Below are positions 1-5,240 of a stretch of DNA of 5,300 bases, in pieces. The translations under genes were made by a program, and so were the position numbers. The DNA lies in contig CAMIOJ010000174.1 in assembly GCA_946222435.1 (NCBI GenBank), positions 1 to 5,300 of the forward strand, read 5' to 3'. The notes beneath the pieces are model-generated. The model did no database searches. It saw only the letters and a list, made by a program, of their open reading frames with translations, and had not been told where the DNA came from. Numbering within the stretch: the first letter of the stretch is position 1; each line of letters opens with the position of its first letter. The DNA is from an uncultured Micrococcus sp. Lineage in GTDB: Bacteria; Actinomycetota; Actinomycetes; Actinomycetales; Micrococcaceae.

Positions 1-1128
1 GGGGACGGGCTCGGGTTCCGCAGGGGCCGACGACTCCTCGGACGGCGACGGGCTCGAGCTCGCCGACTCCCGGCGCTCGCGGCGCCGTTCGGCGGCCTCG
101 GCCCGCTCCTCGGCTTCCACCTGCTCGAGGTAGGAGCCGACGTCGTCCTGGGCGAAGGCCGTCCGGAGCCGGGCCATCGCCGGCTCGTCCGGGAGCATCA
201 CCTGCTGTCCGGAGTCGTCCACGGCGCCGCCCGCGTTGGGCACGCTGAACATCTGGACGTCGTCGCCGGCCAGGGAGCGCAGCTCCCAGCCGTATCCGGC
301 CACGCGGCGCGAGTCGAGGCCCTCGTCCACGGTGAGGTGCCGGGACAGGGTGGAGATCACGTCCATGGTCCGGCGCGGGTCGGCGAGCACGTCGACGCTG
401 AGGAACCGGTCGAGGGCGCCGGAGACCACACGCTGCTGGTTCTCCACGCGCGTGACGTCGCCGTCGGCGAAGGCATGCCGTTCACGGACGTACCTCAGTG
501 CCGCGGTGTCCTGCAGGAGGATTTCGCCGCGCGGGTAGTAGCTGGGGTCCTTGACCCCGGAGGAGAACGCGGTCGGGTTGCACACGGCCACGCCGCCCAG
601 CGCCTCGGTCACGCCCCGGAAGCCCTGGAAGTCCACCTCGACCAGGTGGTCGACCTCGACGCCCAGCAGGTCCTCGACCGTGTCCACGGTGAGCTCGTAC
701 CCGCCCTTGGCCAGGGCCGAGTTGACCTTGGCCTTGCCGTGGCCCGGGATGTCCACGTAGAGGTCCCGGAGGATAGACATGACGTAGACGCCGCTGCGGT
801 CCTCGGGGATGTGCACCAGCATCATCGTGTCGGACCGCGCGCCGTCCTGGCCGGCGTCCCCGTCCTCCGCGCGGGAGTCGGATCCCAGCAGCAGCACGTT
901 CACTGCGCCCCCGTCGGACTCACCCACGTTGGGGGCGGAGACGGTGCGCCGGTTGTCGTCGTAGCTGCGCGCGAGCGCGCCCGCGTAGAGCCCGACCAGG
1001 ACGAGCGCGGCCACCACGAGCGCGGCGAGGACGCCGAGGACCCACGGCCAGCGGCGACGGCGTCGGGGCCCGGACGCATCGTGCCGGTCACGGAGCTCGT
1101 CGAGCTCGGCAGACGGGCGAGTGGTCAC
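1..1128 (-). CDS. LCP (LytR-CpsA-Psr) family glycopolymer transferase, 3' end outside window
   Basis: Enzymes of this family sit in the membrane with the catalytic domain outside and move lipid-linked glycopolymers (teichoic or teichuronic acids, arabinogalactan, capsule) onto peptidoglycan. Translation from the GTG start gives 376 residues with no stop before the window edge. A short cytoplasmic N-terminus ends in a run of five arginines. It is followed by one membrane helix (about residues 27-50, rich in Leu, Val and Ala), so the topology is type II. LCP hallmarks follow: NVLLLGSDSR (77-86), RSDTMMLVHI (98-107), SILRDLYVDIP (118-128), VDFQGFRGVTEALGGV (about 165-180), RYVRERH (212-218) and TRVENQQR (226-233). 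These hold the Asp and Arg residues that bind pyrophosphate and metal in the family. After the domain comes an E/R/A-rich, probably helical stretch (about 334-354), then a Ser/Pro/Glu tail that continues past position 1. The gene lies 58 bases after mutM. The polymer substrate cannot be told from sequence. Confidence 0.9.
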   Translation of the reverse strand, partial: MTTRPSAELDELRDRHDASGPRRRRRWPWVLGVLAALVVAALVLVGLYAGALARSYDDNRRTVSAPNVGESDGGAVNVLLLGSDSRAEDGDAGQDGARSDTMMLVHIPEDRSGVYVMSILRDLYVDIPGHGKAKVNSALAKGGYELTVDTVEDLLGVEVDHLVEVDFQGFRGVTEALGGVAVCNPTAFSSGVKDPSYYPRGEILLQDTAALRYVRERHAFADGDVTRVENQQRVVSGALDRFLSVDVLADPRRTMDVISTLSRHLTVDEGLDSRRVAGYGWELRSLAGDDVQMFSVPNAGGAVDDSGQQVMLPDEPAMARLRTAFAQDDVGSYLEQVEAEERAEAAERRRERRESASSSPSPSEESSAPAEPEPVP

Positions 1129-1136
1129 CGGCATCT

Positions 1137-1141
1137 CTCCT
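1137..1141 (-). promoter_or_regulatory. Ribosome binding site AGGAG that decides the LCP start
   Basis: The minus strand has AGGAG here. An ATG at 1132-1134 lies only 2 bases after it, too close for normal initiation. The in-frame GTG two codons later (1126-1128) lies 8 bases after it, an ordinary spacing. I therefore chose the GTG, although an annotator favouring ATG would place the start at 1134. The protein differs by two residues only. Confidence 0.6.
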
Positions 1142-1165
1142 GTCTTACGGGCGGGGCTGGGAAAC

Positions 1166-1171
1166 AGTGTA
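1166..1171 (-). promoter_or_regulatory. Possible -10 element for the LCP gene
   Basis: TACACT on the minus strand matches the TAnnnT pattern of a -10 hexamer. It lies in the short gap between mutM and the LCP gene and would give a leader of roughly 30 bases. No convincing -35 hexamer lies 16-18 bases upstream, where the sequence is still the mutM end. Read-through from the mutM operon is an equally good explanation. Confidence 0.25.
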
Positions 1172-1186
1172 GGGGCCCGAGCGGTG

Positions 1187-2080
1187 TCAGGTGCGCGGAC
1201 GCGGTTGGCACCGGCGGCACCGGTGGGAGGAGCGTCCCATGAACGCCTCGCGCACGATGACACCGTCCCGGCCCTCCGTCCGGCAGCGCGGACACGGCTC
1301 TCCCGTCCGCCCGTAGGCGTTCAGGGACCGGGCGAAGTAGCCGGAGCGGCCCTCGACGTTCACGTACAGCGCGTCGAAGCTGGTGCCTCCCACGCTCAGG
1401 GCCCGCTCCATGACCTCGCGTGCCGCCGCGAGCACGGCGCGGCCCTGCATCCGGGACAGGGTGGCGGTGCGGCGCTCCGGGTGCAGCCGCGCGGCCCAGA
1501 GCGCCTCGTCGGCGTAGATGTTGCCGATGCCGGAGACCAGCGTCTGGTCCAGCAGGGCACGCTTGAGCCGCGTGCGCGACCGGTGCCAGCGGTCGTGGAC
1601 GGCGTCCGCGTCGAAGCGCGGGTGGAGGGGGTCGAGGCCGATGTGGGCGGCGGTCTCGGGGATCCGCTCCCCGGTCCGGGGGTCGAGGGTCGTCCGGTCG
1701 AGCCACCACCCGCCGAAGAGCCGCTGGTCCACGAACCGGAGCTCCGCCTCGCGGCCGTCGACGGCGGTCACCGGCAGGCGGAGCCGCACGTGCCGCGGGT
1801 CGGGGCGGTCGGCGTCGTCCACGCGGACCTGGCCGGACATTCCGAGGTGCACCACCACGGCGGTGTCCCGGTCGTCCGCGAAGGGGATCCAGAGGAACTT
1901 CCCCCGGCGGACCGGCGCGGCCAGCGGCCGTCCAGCCAGGGCGGCCCGTAGGGCCGGCTCTCCGCCGGGAGAGCGGCGGAGGCTGCGGGGATCGAGGACC
2001 TCGAGCCGGCCCGCCCGGGCCCCCTCCGTGAACGGCACCAGGCCGCGGCGGACGACCTCGACCTCGGGCAGCTCCGGCAC
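1187..2080 (-). CDS. mutM: Formamidopyrimidine-DNA glycosylase (Fpg/MutM)
   Basis: This bifunctional base-excision repair enzyme removes 8-oxoguanine and ring-opened purines, then cleaves the strand by beta,delta-elimination. The protein has 297 residues, slightly above the usual 270-290. It begins MPELPEVE, so after Met removal Pro is the Schiff-base nucleophile and the next Glu the acid. Also visible are the catalytic-region Lys in RRGKFLW (K61), HLGMSG (78-83), the DNA-binding DQRLFGG (118-124), the helix-two-turn-helix LLDQTLVSGIGNIYADEALW (176-195), and a C-terminal zinc finger with C263, C266, C288 and C291. The zinc-finger Arg (R283 in GRSS) that contacts the lesion is kept. The interval between the two Cys pairs is 21 residues instead of the common 16, and the aromatic residue normally before the third Cys is Arg. 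Start is GTG, 6 bases after the rnc stop, which suggests translational coupling. It ends 58 bases before the LCP start. Confidence 0.96.
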   Translation of the reverse strand: MPELPEVEVVRRGLVPFTEGARAGRLEVLDPRSLRRSPGGEPALRAALAGRPLAAPVRRGKFLWIPFADDRDTAVVVHLGMSGQVRVDDADRPDPRHVRLRLPVTAVDGREAELRFVDQRLFGGWWLDRTTLDPRTGERIPETAAHIGLDPLHPRFDADAVHDRWHRSRTRLKRALLDQTLVSGIGNIYADEALWAARLHPERRTATLSRMQGRAVLAAAREVMERALSVGGTSFDALYVNVEGRSGYFARSLNAYGRTGEPCPRCRTEGRDGVIVREAFMGRSSHRCRRCQPRPRT

Positions 2081-2086
2081 TGCGCG

Positions 2087-2821
2087 TCAGCCCTGCCCGG
2101 TCGGCAGGTCGGCCTCGAACCGAGGCCAGGACTCCGCCGCGGCGTCGCGCTCGGCCTGCTTCTTGGACGACGCGACGGCCGACGCGTACTCGGTGCCGCC
2201 GACCCAGAGGGTGGCGCGGAAGCGGGGGTCGTGCGCCGGCCCCTGGCCGACGATCTCGTAGCGCACCGTCCCGAGGGAATGCCGGGAGGCCGCCTCGGCG
2301 ACCTTCGTCTTCCAGTCGGTGCCGGCCCGGGCGATCTGCGGGTCGTCCAGCAGCGGCAGCACGTGCCGGTGGACCAGGGCGGCGGCGGCCACCGGGCCGT
2401 GGTCGATGTAGGCGGCGCCGATCAGCGCCTCGAAGGTGTCCGCGAGGATCGAGTCCTTGTCCGCGCCGCCGGTGCGGTGCTCGCCCTCGCCCAGGCGGAT
2501 GAACGGTCCCACGCCGAGGCCCCGGCACACCACGGCCAGCGCATGGGTGGAGACGATCGACGCGCGGCGGCGGGCCAGGTCCCCCTCGGACAGGGCGGGG
2601 AAGGCCTTGAAGAGGTGGTCCGTGACCACATAGCCCAGCACGGCGTCGCCGAGGAACTCGAGCCGCTCGTTGGTCGGCAGTCCGCCCTGCTCGTAGGCGA
2701 ACGAACGGTGGGTCAACGCGAGTTCGAGCGTCTCGGACGTGATCTCCACGCCGAGACGCTCGAACAGCGGATCGGGGTCAGGCGCCGCGTGGCGCCCGTG
2801 CCGCGGGGAGGCGGACGCCAT
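2087..2821 (-). CDS. rnc: Ribonuclease III
   Basis: RNase III cuts double-stranded RNA, chiefly 16S/23S rRNA precursors and structured mRNAs, as a homodimer needing Mg2+. The 244-residue protein has an N-terminal endonuclease domain with the signature NERLEFLGDAVLG (51-63) and a second acidic cluster KDSILADTFEALIGAAYID (122-140). By alignment with the E. coli enzyme, E55, D59, D128 and E131 are the metal-binding catalytic residues, and all are present. A double-stranded RNA binding domain follows at about 168-234, with the conserved KTKVAEAA start and the ASSKKQAERDAAA end that contacts RNA. About 16 residues precede the fold, a short low-complexity extension with several His and Arg. The ATG start is one base after the rpmF stop, so translation is almost certainly coupled. 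Its placement between a ribosomal protein gene and mutM is the usual actinobacterial order. Confidence 0.97.
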   Translation of the reverse strand: MASASPRHGRHAAPDPDPLFERLGVEITSETLELALTHRSFAYEQGGLPTNERLEFLGDAVLGYVVTDHLFKAFPALSEGDLARRRASIVSTHALAVVCRGLGVGPFIRLGEGEHRTGGADKDSILADTFEALIGAAYIDHGPVAAAALVHRHVLPLLDDPQIARAGTDWKTKVAEAASRHSLGTVRYEIVGQGPAHDPRFRATLWVGGTEYASAVASSKKQAERDAAAESWPRFEADLPTGQG

Positions 2822-2822
2822 C

Positions 2823-3026
2823 TCAGGCGTCGGCGACCTTGCGGCCCTTGTACTCGAAGAACAGCGGGGTGCCGGCGGAGTCGGTCTTCAGCTCGGCCTG
2901 GTGGGGCAGACGGTAGGAGACGCGACCATTCTCGACGGACTTGATCAGGGTCGGGGCCTGGGCCTTCCACTGGGAACGGCGGGCACGGGTGTTGGCACGG
3001 GACATCTTCCGCTTCGGGACTGCCAC
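2823..3026 (-). CDS. rpmF: 50S ribosomal protein L32, cysteine-free form
   Basis: L32 is a small basic protein of the large ribosomal subunit. The product is 67 residues, starting MAVPKRKMSRANTRARRSQW and ending YKGRKVADA. The N-terminal half, including MAVPKRK and the R-rich SRANTRARRSQWK segment, is the diagnostic L32 part. The four cysteines of the zinc-ribbon form are absent, so this is the zinc-independent type. The start is GTG at 3026, two bases after the stop of the DUF177 gene; the longer open frame upstream of it merely overlaps DUF177. A purine-rich AGAGAG precedes the start. Linkage with an upstream DUF177/YceD gene is conserved across many bacteria. A Micrococcaceae origin fits the sequence as I recall it. 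Confidence 0.95.
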   Translation of the reverse strand: MAVPKRKMSRANTRARRSQWKAQAPTLIKSVENGRVSYRLPHQAELKTDSAGTPLFFEYKGRKVADA

Positions 3027-3028
3027 GA

Positions 3029-3598
3029 CTATCTCTCTTCTGTCTCGGGGGTGGAGGTCTGTTCGGTCTCCGCGAGGGCGGCCAGGGCCGCCCACCGGGG
3101 ATCCACACGCTCGTGGCCGTGCCCTTCGGGCGCGTCCTCGAGCCGGATGCCGCAGTCGGCGCACAGCCCCTCGCAGTCCGGCCGGCAGACCGGCTGGAAC
3201 GGCAGGGCCGTGACCACGGCATCGCGGAGCACGGGCTCCAGGTCGATCGTCTCGTGGACGATGACCTGCTGGTCCTCGTCGTCCGTCTCGGACGGGTCGG
3301 TCAGGTAGAGCTCCTGCAGGTCGACGGTGAGGCCGACCTCGAGCGGGTCGAGGCACCGGGCGCATTCGCCCTGCAGCTCGACGTCCGCCGTGCCCGTGAC
3401 GAGGACGCCCTCGTGCACGGACTCCAGGCGGATGTCCACGTCCACGGGATCCCCGGCGGGGACGCCGAGGACGGGGGGGGACAGCCCCTCGGGGGCGGGC
3501 CACTGCCCGGCCGCCTCACGCTGGAGGCCGGCACTGTGCAGCAGGTCCTTCACCGAGATGACCCACGGGGACGCGGCGTCGCGGTGAGGTTCACTCAT
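3029..3598 (-). CDS. DUF177 (YceD-like) protein, probable rRNA accumulation factor
   Basis: Members of this family are encoded next to rpmF. The E. coli and plant relatives (YceD, DUF177) are linked to 23S rRNA accumulation and may help L32 or 50S assembly. The 189-residue acidic protein carries GECARCLDPL (77-86) and a Cys-rich block with C138, C142, C146 and C149, followed by a conserved DPRWAAL (166-172). C79 and C82 with the later pairs suggest a zinc site. No membrane segment or signal is seen. The ATG start is supported by AGGAG at 3607-3611 with 8-base spacing. It is the first gene of the cluster with rpmF, rnc and mutM, and its stop is 2 bases from the L32 start. A run of eight C (coding strand) at 3473-3480 encodes Ser-Pro-Pro and leaves the frame intact. 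Biochemical function is not settled for the family. Confidence 0.9.
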   Translation of the reverse strand: MSEPHRDAASPWVISVKDLLHSAGLQREAAGQWPAPEGLSPPVLGVPAGDPVDVDIRLESVHEGVLVTGTADVELQGECARCLDPLEVGLTVDLQELYLTDPSETDDEDQQVIVHETIDLEPVLRDAVVTALPFQPVCRPDCEGLCADCGIRLEDAPEGHGHERVDPRWAALAALAETEQTSTPETEER

Positions 3599-3634
3599 TG
3601 CTGACGCTCCTCTCGTCTCGTGGGGCAGACCGTA

Positions 3635-3658
3635 CCCTGGGCACAGCAGTGCCCAGGG
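3635..3658 (-). promoter_or_regulatory. Perfect 10-bp inverted repeat in the DUF177-rpmF leader
   Basis: On the minus strand the arm CCCTGGGCAC is followed by loop TGCT and the exact complement GTGCCCAGGG. It lies just downstream of the predicted transcription start and about 23 bases before the ribosome binding site, so it would form a stable hairpin at the 5' end of the operon mRNA. There is no run of T on either side in either direction. A role in mRNA stability, in control by a ribosomal component, or as a DNA operator is inference. A T-less terminator for galU is the main alternative. Confidence 0.6.
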
Positions 3659-3672
3659 AGAACCGACTGTCC

Positions 3673-3702
3673 ATCATAACGGGTCGCGCCAGCTTGCGGC
3701 AA
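3673..3702 (-). promoter_or_regulatory. Sigma-70 type promoter of the DUF177-rpmF-rnc-mutM operon
   Basis: On the minus strand, TTGCCG (3697-3702) is separated by 18 bases from TATGAT (3673-3678). This is four of six and five of six matches to the -35 and -10 consensus, the best promoter-like pair I found in the window. It starts 10 bases after the galU stop-side region, and transcription would begin near 3666-3668, giving a leader of about 70 bases before the ATG at 3598. Confidence 0.75.
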
Positions 3703-3712
3703 CGCGACGCGC

Positions 3713-4618
3713 TCACAGGCCGGAGGCGTACTCCTTGAGCCAGGCCGTCACGTCGTCGCCGAGCTCCGGATGCGTCGTGGCGAACTCCACGACGGCCTGG
3801 AGGTAGCCGAGCTTGTCTCCCGTGTCGTACCGGCGTCCCTTGAACACGACCGCGTGCACGCCGTGCCCCTCGCCGTCCCCGGCGGCGAGCGTCTGCAGGG
3901 CGTCGGTCAGCTGGATCTCGCCGCCGCGGCCCGGAGGGGTCTCGTCCAGGACGTCGAACACGGCCGGGTCCAGGACGTAGCGGCCGATGACGGCCAGGTT
4001 GGAGGGCGCGTCCTCACGGGCGGGCTTCTCCACCAGGCCGGTGACGCGGACGACGTCGTCCTCACCGTCCACGGCCTCGACGGCGGCCACGCCGTAGGAG
4101 GACACGGCCTCGGCCGGAACCTCCATGAGGGCCACGACCGAGCCGCCGTGCTGGGCCTGGACGTCGAGCATGCGCTCCAGCAGCAGGTCGTCGGCGTGGA
4201 TGATGTCGTCGCCCAGGAGCACGGCGAACGGCGAGTCCCCCACGTGGCGGCGCGCGCACCCGACCGCATGGCCGAGGCCGAGCGCCTCGCCCTGCCGCAC
4301 GTAGTGCATCGACTCCACCAGGTCCGACTCCTGCATCATGGAGAGCCGGTGCGAGTCGCCCTTCCTCTCGAGGGTCTCCTCGAGCGCCGTGTGGCGGTCG
4401 AAGTGGTCCTCCAGCGCCCGCTTGTGCCGTCCGGTGATGACGAGGATGTCGTCCAGTCCCGCGTCCATGGCCTCCCGCACGACGTACTCGATGGCCGGCC
4501 GGTCGACCACCGGGAGCATCTCCTTGGGCATGGCCTTGGTCGCGGGCAGGAACCGCGTGCCCAGGCCGGCGGCGGGGATGACGGCCTTGCAGGTGCGGCG
4601 GACGGCGGGTGCGCGCAT
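3713..4618 (-). CDS. galU: UTP-glucose-1-phosphate uridylyltransferase (UDP-glucose pyrophosphorylase)
   Basis: The enzyme joins UTP and glucose-1-phosphate to give UDP-glucose and pyrophosphate, supplying cell-wall glycopolymers, glycolipids and nucleotide-sugar interconversion in the cytoplasm. The 301-residue product has the nucleotidyltransferase motif AAGLGTRFLPATKAMPKEMLP (first residues at 16, ending at 36), GLGHAV (114-119), LLGDDII (134-140), VEKP with the conserved Lys (196-199), GGEIQLTDA (232-240) and YDTGDKLGY (264-272). All are typical of bacterial GalU, and the length is normal. The ATG at 4618 was chosen because GAGGA at 4626-4630 sits 7 bases upstream and the protein then begins close to KAVIPAAG. 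An in-frame start 25 codons further up would run through a perfect hairpin and gives an atypical N-terminus. It lies between coaD and the DUF177 operon, each time with a gap of over 100 bases, so it is probably its own unit. Confidence 0.95.
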   Translation of the reverse strand: MRAPAVRRTCKAVIPAAGLGTRFLPATKAMPKEMLPVVDRPAIEYVVREAMDAGLDDILVITGRHKRALEDHFDRHTALEETLERKGDSHRLSMMQESDLVESMHYVRQGEALGLGHAVGCARRHVGDSPFAVLLGDDIIHADDLLLERMLDVQAQHGGSVVALMEVPAEAVSSYGVAAVEAVDGEDDVVRVTGLVEKPAREDAPSNLAVIGRYVLDPAVFDVLDETPPGRGGEIQLTDALQTLAAGDGEGHGVHAVVFKGRRYDTGDKLGYLQAVVEFATTHPELGDDVTAWLKEYASGL

Positions 4619-4636
4619 GGGGTGATCCTCGTTCCT

Positions 4637-4660
4637 CGTCCGTGGGGGCACCCACGGACG
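4637..4660 (-). promoter_or_regulatory. Perfect 10-bp inverted repeat in the galU leader
   Basis: On the minus strand the arm CGTCCGTGGG is followed by loop TGCC and the exact complement CCCACGGACG. The hairpin ends 6 bases before the galU ribosome binding site. Its geometry, 10-bp arms and a 4-base TGCY loop, is the same as the dyad at 3635-3658, although the arm sequences differ. No T-tract follows, so it is a poor classical terminator for coaD. A T-less terminator, a leader hairpin or a protein-binding dyad remain possible. Confidence 0.55.
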
Positions 4661-4682
4661 TATGGTCGTTGACGGCGCGTTC

Positions 4683-4688
4683 AGTCTA
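4683..4688 (-). promoter_or_regulatory. Possible -10 element for galU
   Basis: TAGACT on the minus strand fits TAnnnT and would start transcription near 4676, upstream of the leader hairpin. The -35 region 16-18 bases further up shows no good match to TTGACA, so this is a weak prediction. Confidence 0.3.
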
Positions 4689-4711
4689 GGCACGGGAAGA
4701 TGAAGGTCCGA

Positions 4712-4725
4712 TGAACTCCGGTTCA
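4712..4725 (-). promoter_or_regulatory. GAAC-N4-GTTC dyad (SOS-box-like core) over the coaD stop
   Basis: The + strand reads TGAAC, TCCG, GTTCA, a 5-bp inverted repeat with a 4-base spacer. The inner GAAC-N4-GTTC equals the core of Gram-positive LexA boxes, but the flanking bases are T and A instead of the usual C and G. It overlaps the coaD stop codon and lies just upstream of the weak galU promoter. A chance match or a small stem at the end of the coaD mRNA is quite possible. Confidence 0.25.
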
Positions 4726-5190
4726 GCCCTTCAGGCGCTGCATCACGGCCGTCGGGACGAACTCGGAGACGTCGCCGCCCAGGCCGTGCACCTCCTTGAT
4801 GAGCGAGGAGGAGAGGTGGACGTAGCGGGAGTCCGCGGCGAGGAACACGGTCTCGATCCCGGTGAGGTGGTGGTTCATGGTGGCCATGGGCGACTCGAAC
4901 TCCAGGTCCGTGCCGTTGCGCAGGCCCTTGACGATCGCGTTGGCACCGACCTCGCGGCAGAACTCGGCGAGCAGCCCCACGCCCATCGGCTTCACCACCA
5001 CGCCGGCCAGGGACGCGAAGGTGGCCTCGATCATCTCGATGCGCTCCTCCATGGGGAAGCGGTAGGTCTTCGCCGGGTTCACGGACACCGCCACGACGAC
5101 CTCGTCGAAGAGGTTGGCCGCGCGGGCGATGACCTCCACGTGACCGTGGTGGAGCGGGTCGAAGGATCCGGGGCAGACGGCTCTGAGCAT
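4723..5190 (-). CDS. coaD: Phosphopantetheine adenylyltransferase
   Basis: CoaD transfers AMP from ATP to 4'-phosphopantetheine, forming dephospho-CoA, the next-to-last step of coenzyme A synthesis in the cytoplasm. The 155-residue product (family about 160) begins MLRAVCPGSFDP and has the nucleotidyltransferase HxGH motif as HHGH (14-17). NPAKTYRFPMEER (38-50) carries the substrate-binding Lys, KGLRNGTDLEFE (88-99) holds the conserved Arg (R91), and LSSSLIKEV (126-134) replaces the usual ISSS loop. The first Arg of the common RGLR is Lys here, a conservative change. The ATG at 5190 gives the family-like N-terminus; a TTG three codons upstream is in frame but less likely. GGAG lies only 3 bases before this ATG, so the ribosome binding site is not textbook. 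More than 100 bases separate it from galU. Confidence 0.95.
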   Translation of the reverse strand: MLRAVCPGSFDPLHHGHVEVIARAANLFDEVVVAVSVNPAKTYRFPMEERIEMIEATFASLAGVVVKPMGVGLLAEFCREVGANAIVKGLRNGTDLEFESPMATMNHHLTGIETVFLAADSRYVHLSSSLIKEVHGLGGDVSEFVPTAVMQRLKG

Positions 5191-5227
5191 GGTCTCCAAC
5201 CTATCCCACGCCCGTGACGCGGTTCAG

Positions 5228-5233
5228 TACAGT
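5228..5233 (+). promoter_or_regulatory. Possible -10 element for a leaderless + strand transcript
   Basis: TACAGT on the + strand fits TAnnnT and ends 7 bases before the A of an ATG at 5241, exactly where a transcription start would fall. No ribosome binding site precedes that ATG. No clear -35 hexamer is seen. The spacing is typical of leaderless genes, which are common in actinobacteria. Confidence 0.35.
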
Positions 5234-5240
5234 CGGGCAC

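Noticed and set aside
1209..1225. Inverted repeat CACCGG, 5-base loop, CCGGTG as a mutM terminator
   Set aside because: It lies inside the coding part of the zinc finger, has only a 6-bp stem and no T-tract, and is expected by chance at this G+C content.
337..1242. Open frame of 301 codons on the + strand
   Set aside because: It is antisense to the LCP gene and the mutM end; composition is that of a mirrored high-GC gene, with no motif.
1125..2528. Open frame of 467 codons on the minus strand
   Set aside because: It overlaps mutM and most of rnc in another frame, is an Arg/Pro/Gly-rich string without motifs, and is the usual shadow in high-GC DNA.
2823..3503. Long upstream extension of the L32 frame
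   Set aside because: The extension overlaps DUF177 and reads as low-complexity Arg/Pro/Gly; the L32 family begins at MAVPKRK, which fits the GTG at 3026.
3770..4672. Open frame of 300 codons on the + strand
   Set aside because: It is antisense to galU, which has complete family motifs; the product is rich in His, Val, Gly and Asp with no recognisable domain.
4619..4693. N-terminal extension of GalU by 25 residues
   Set aside because: It would be translated through the perfect hairpin, has no ribosome binding site, and GalU proteins normally begin near KAVIPAAG; the ATG at 4618 has GAGGA at proper spacing.
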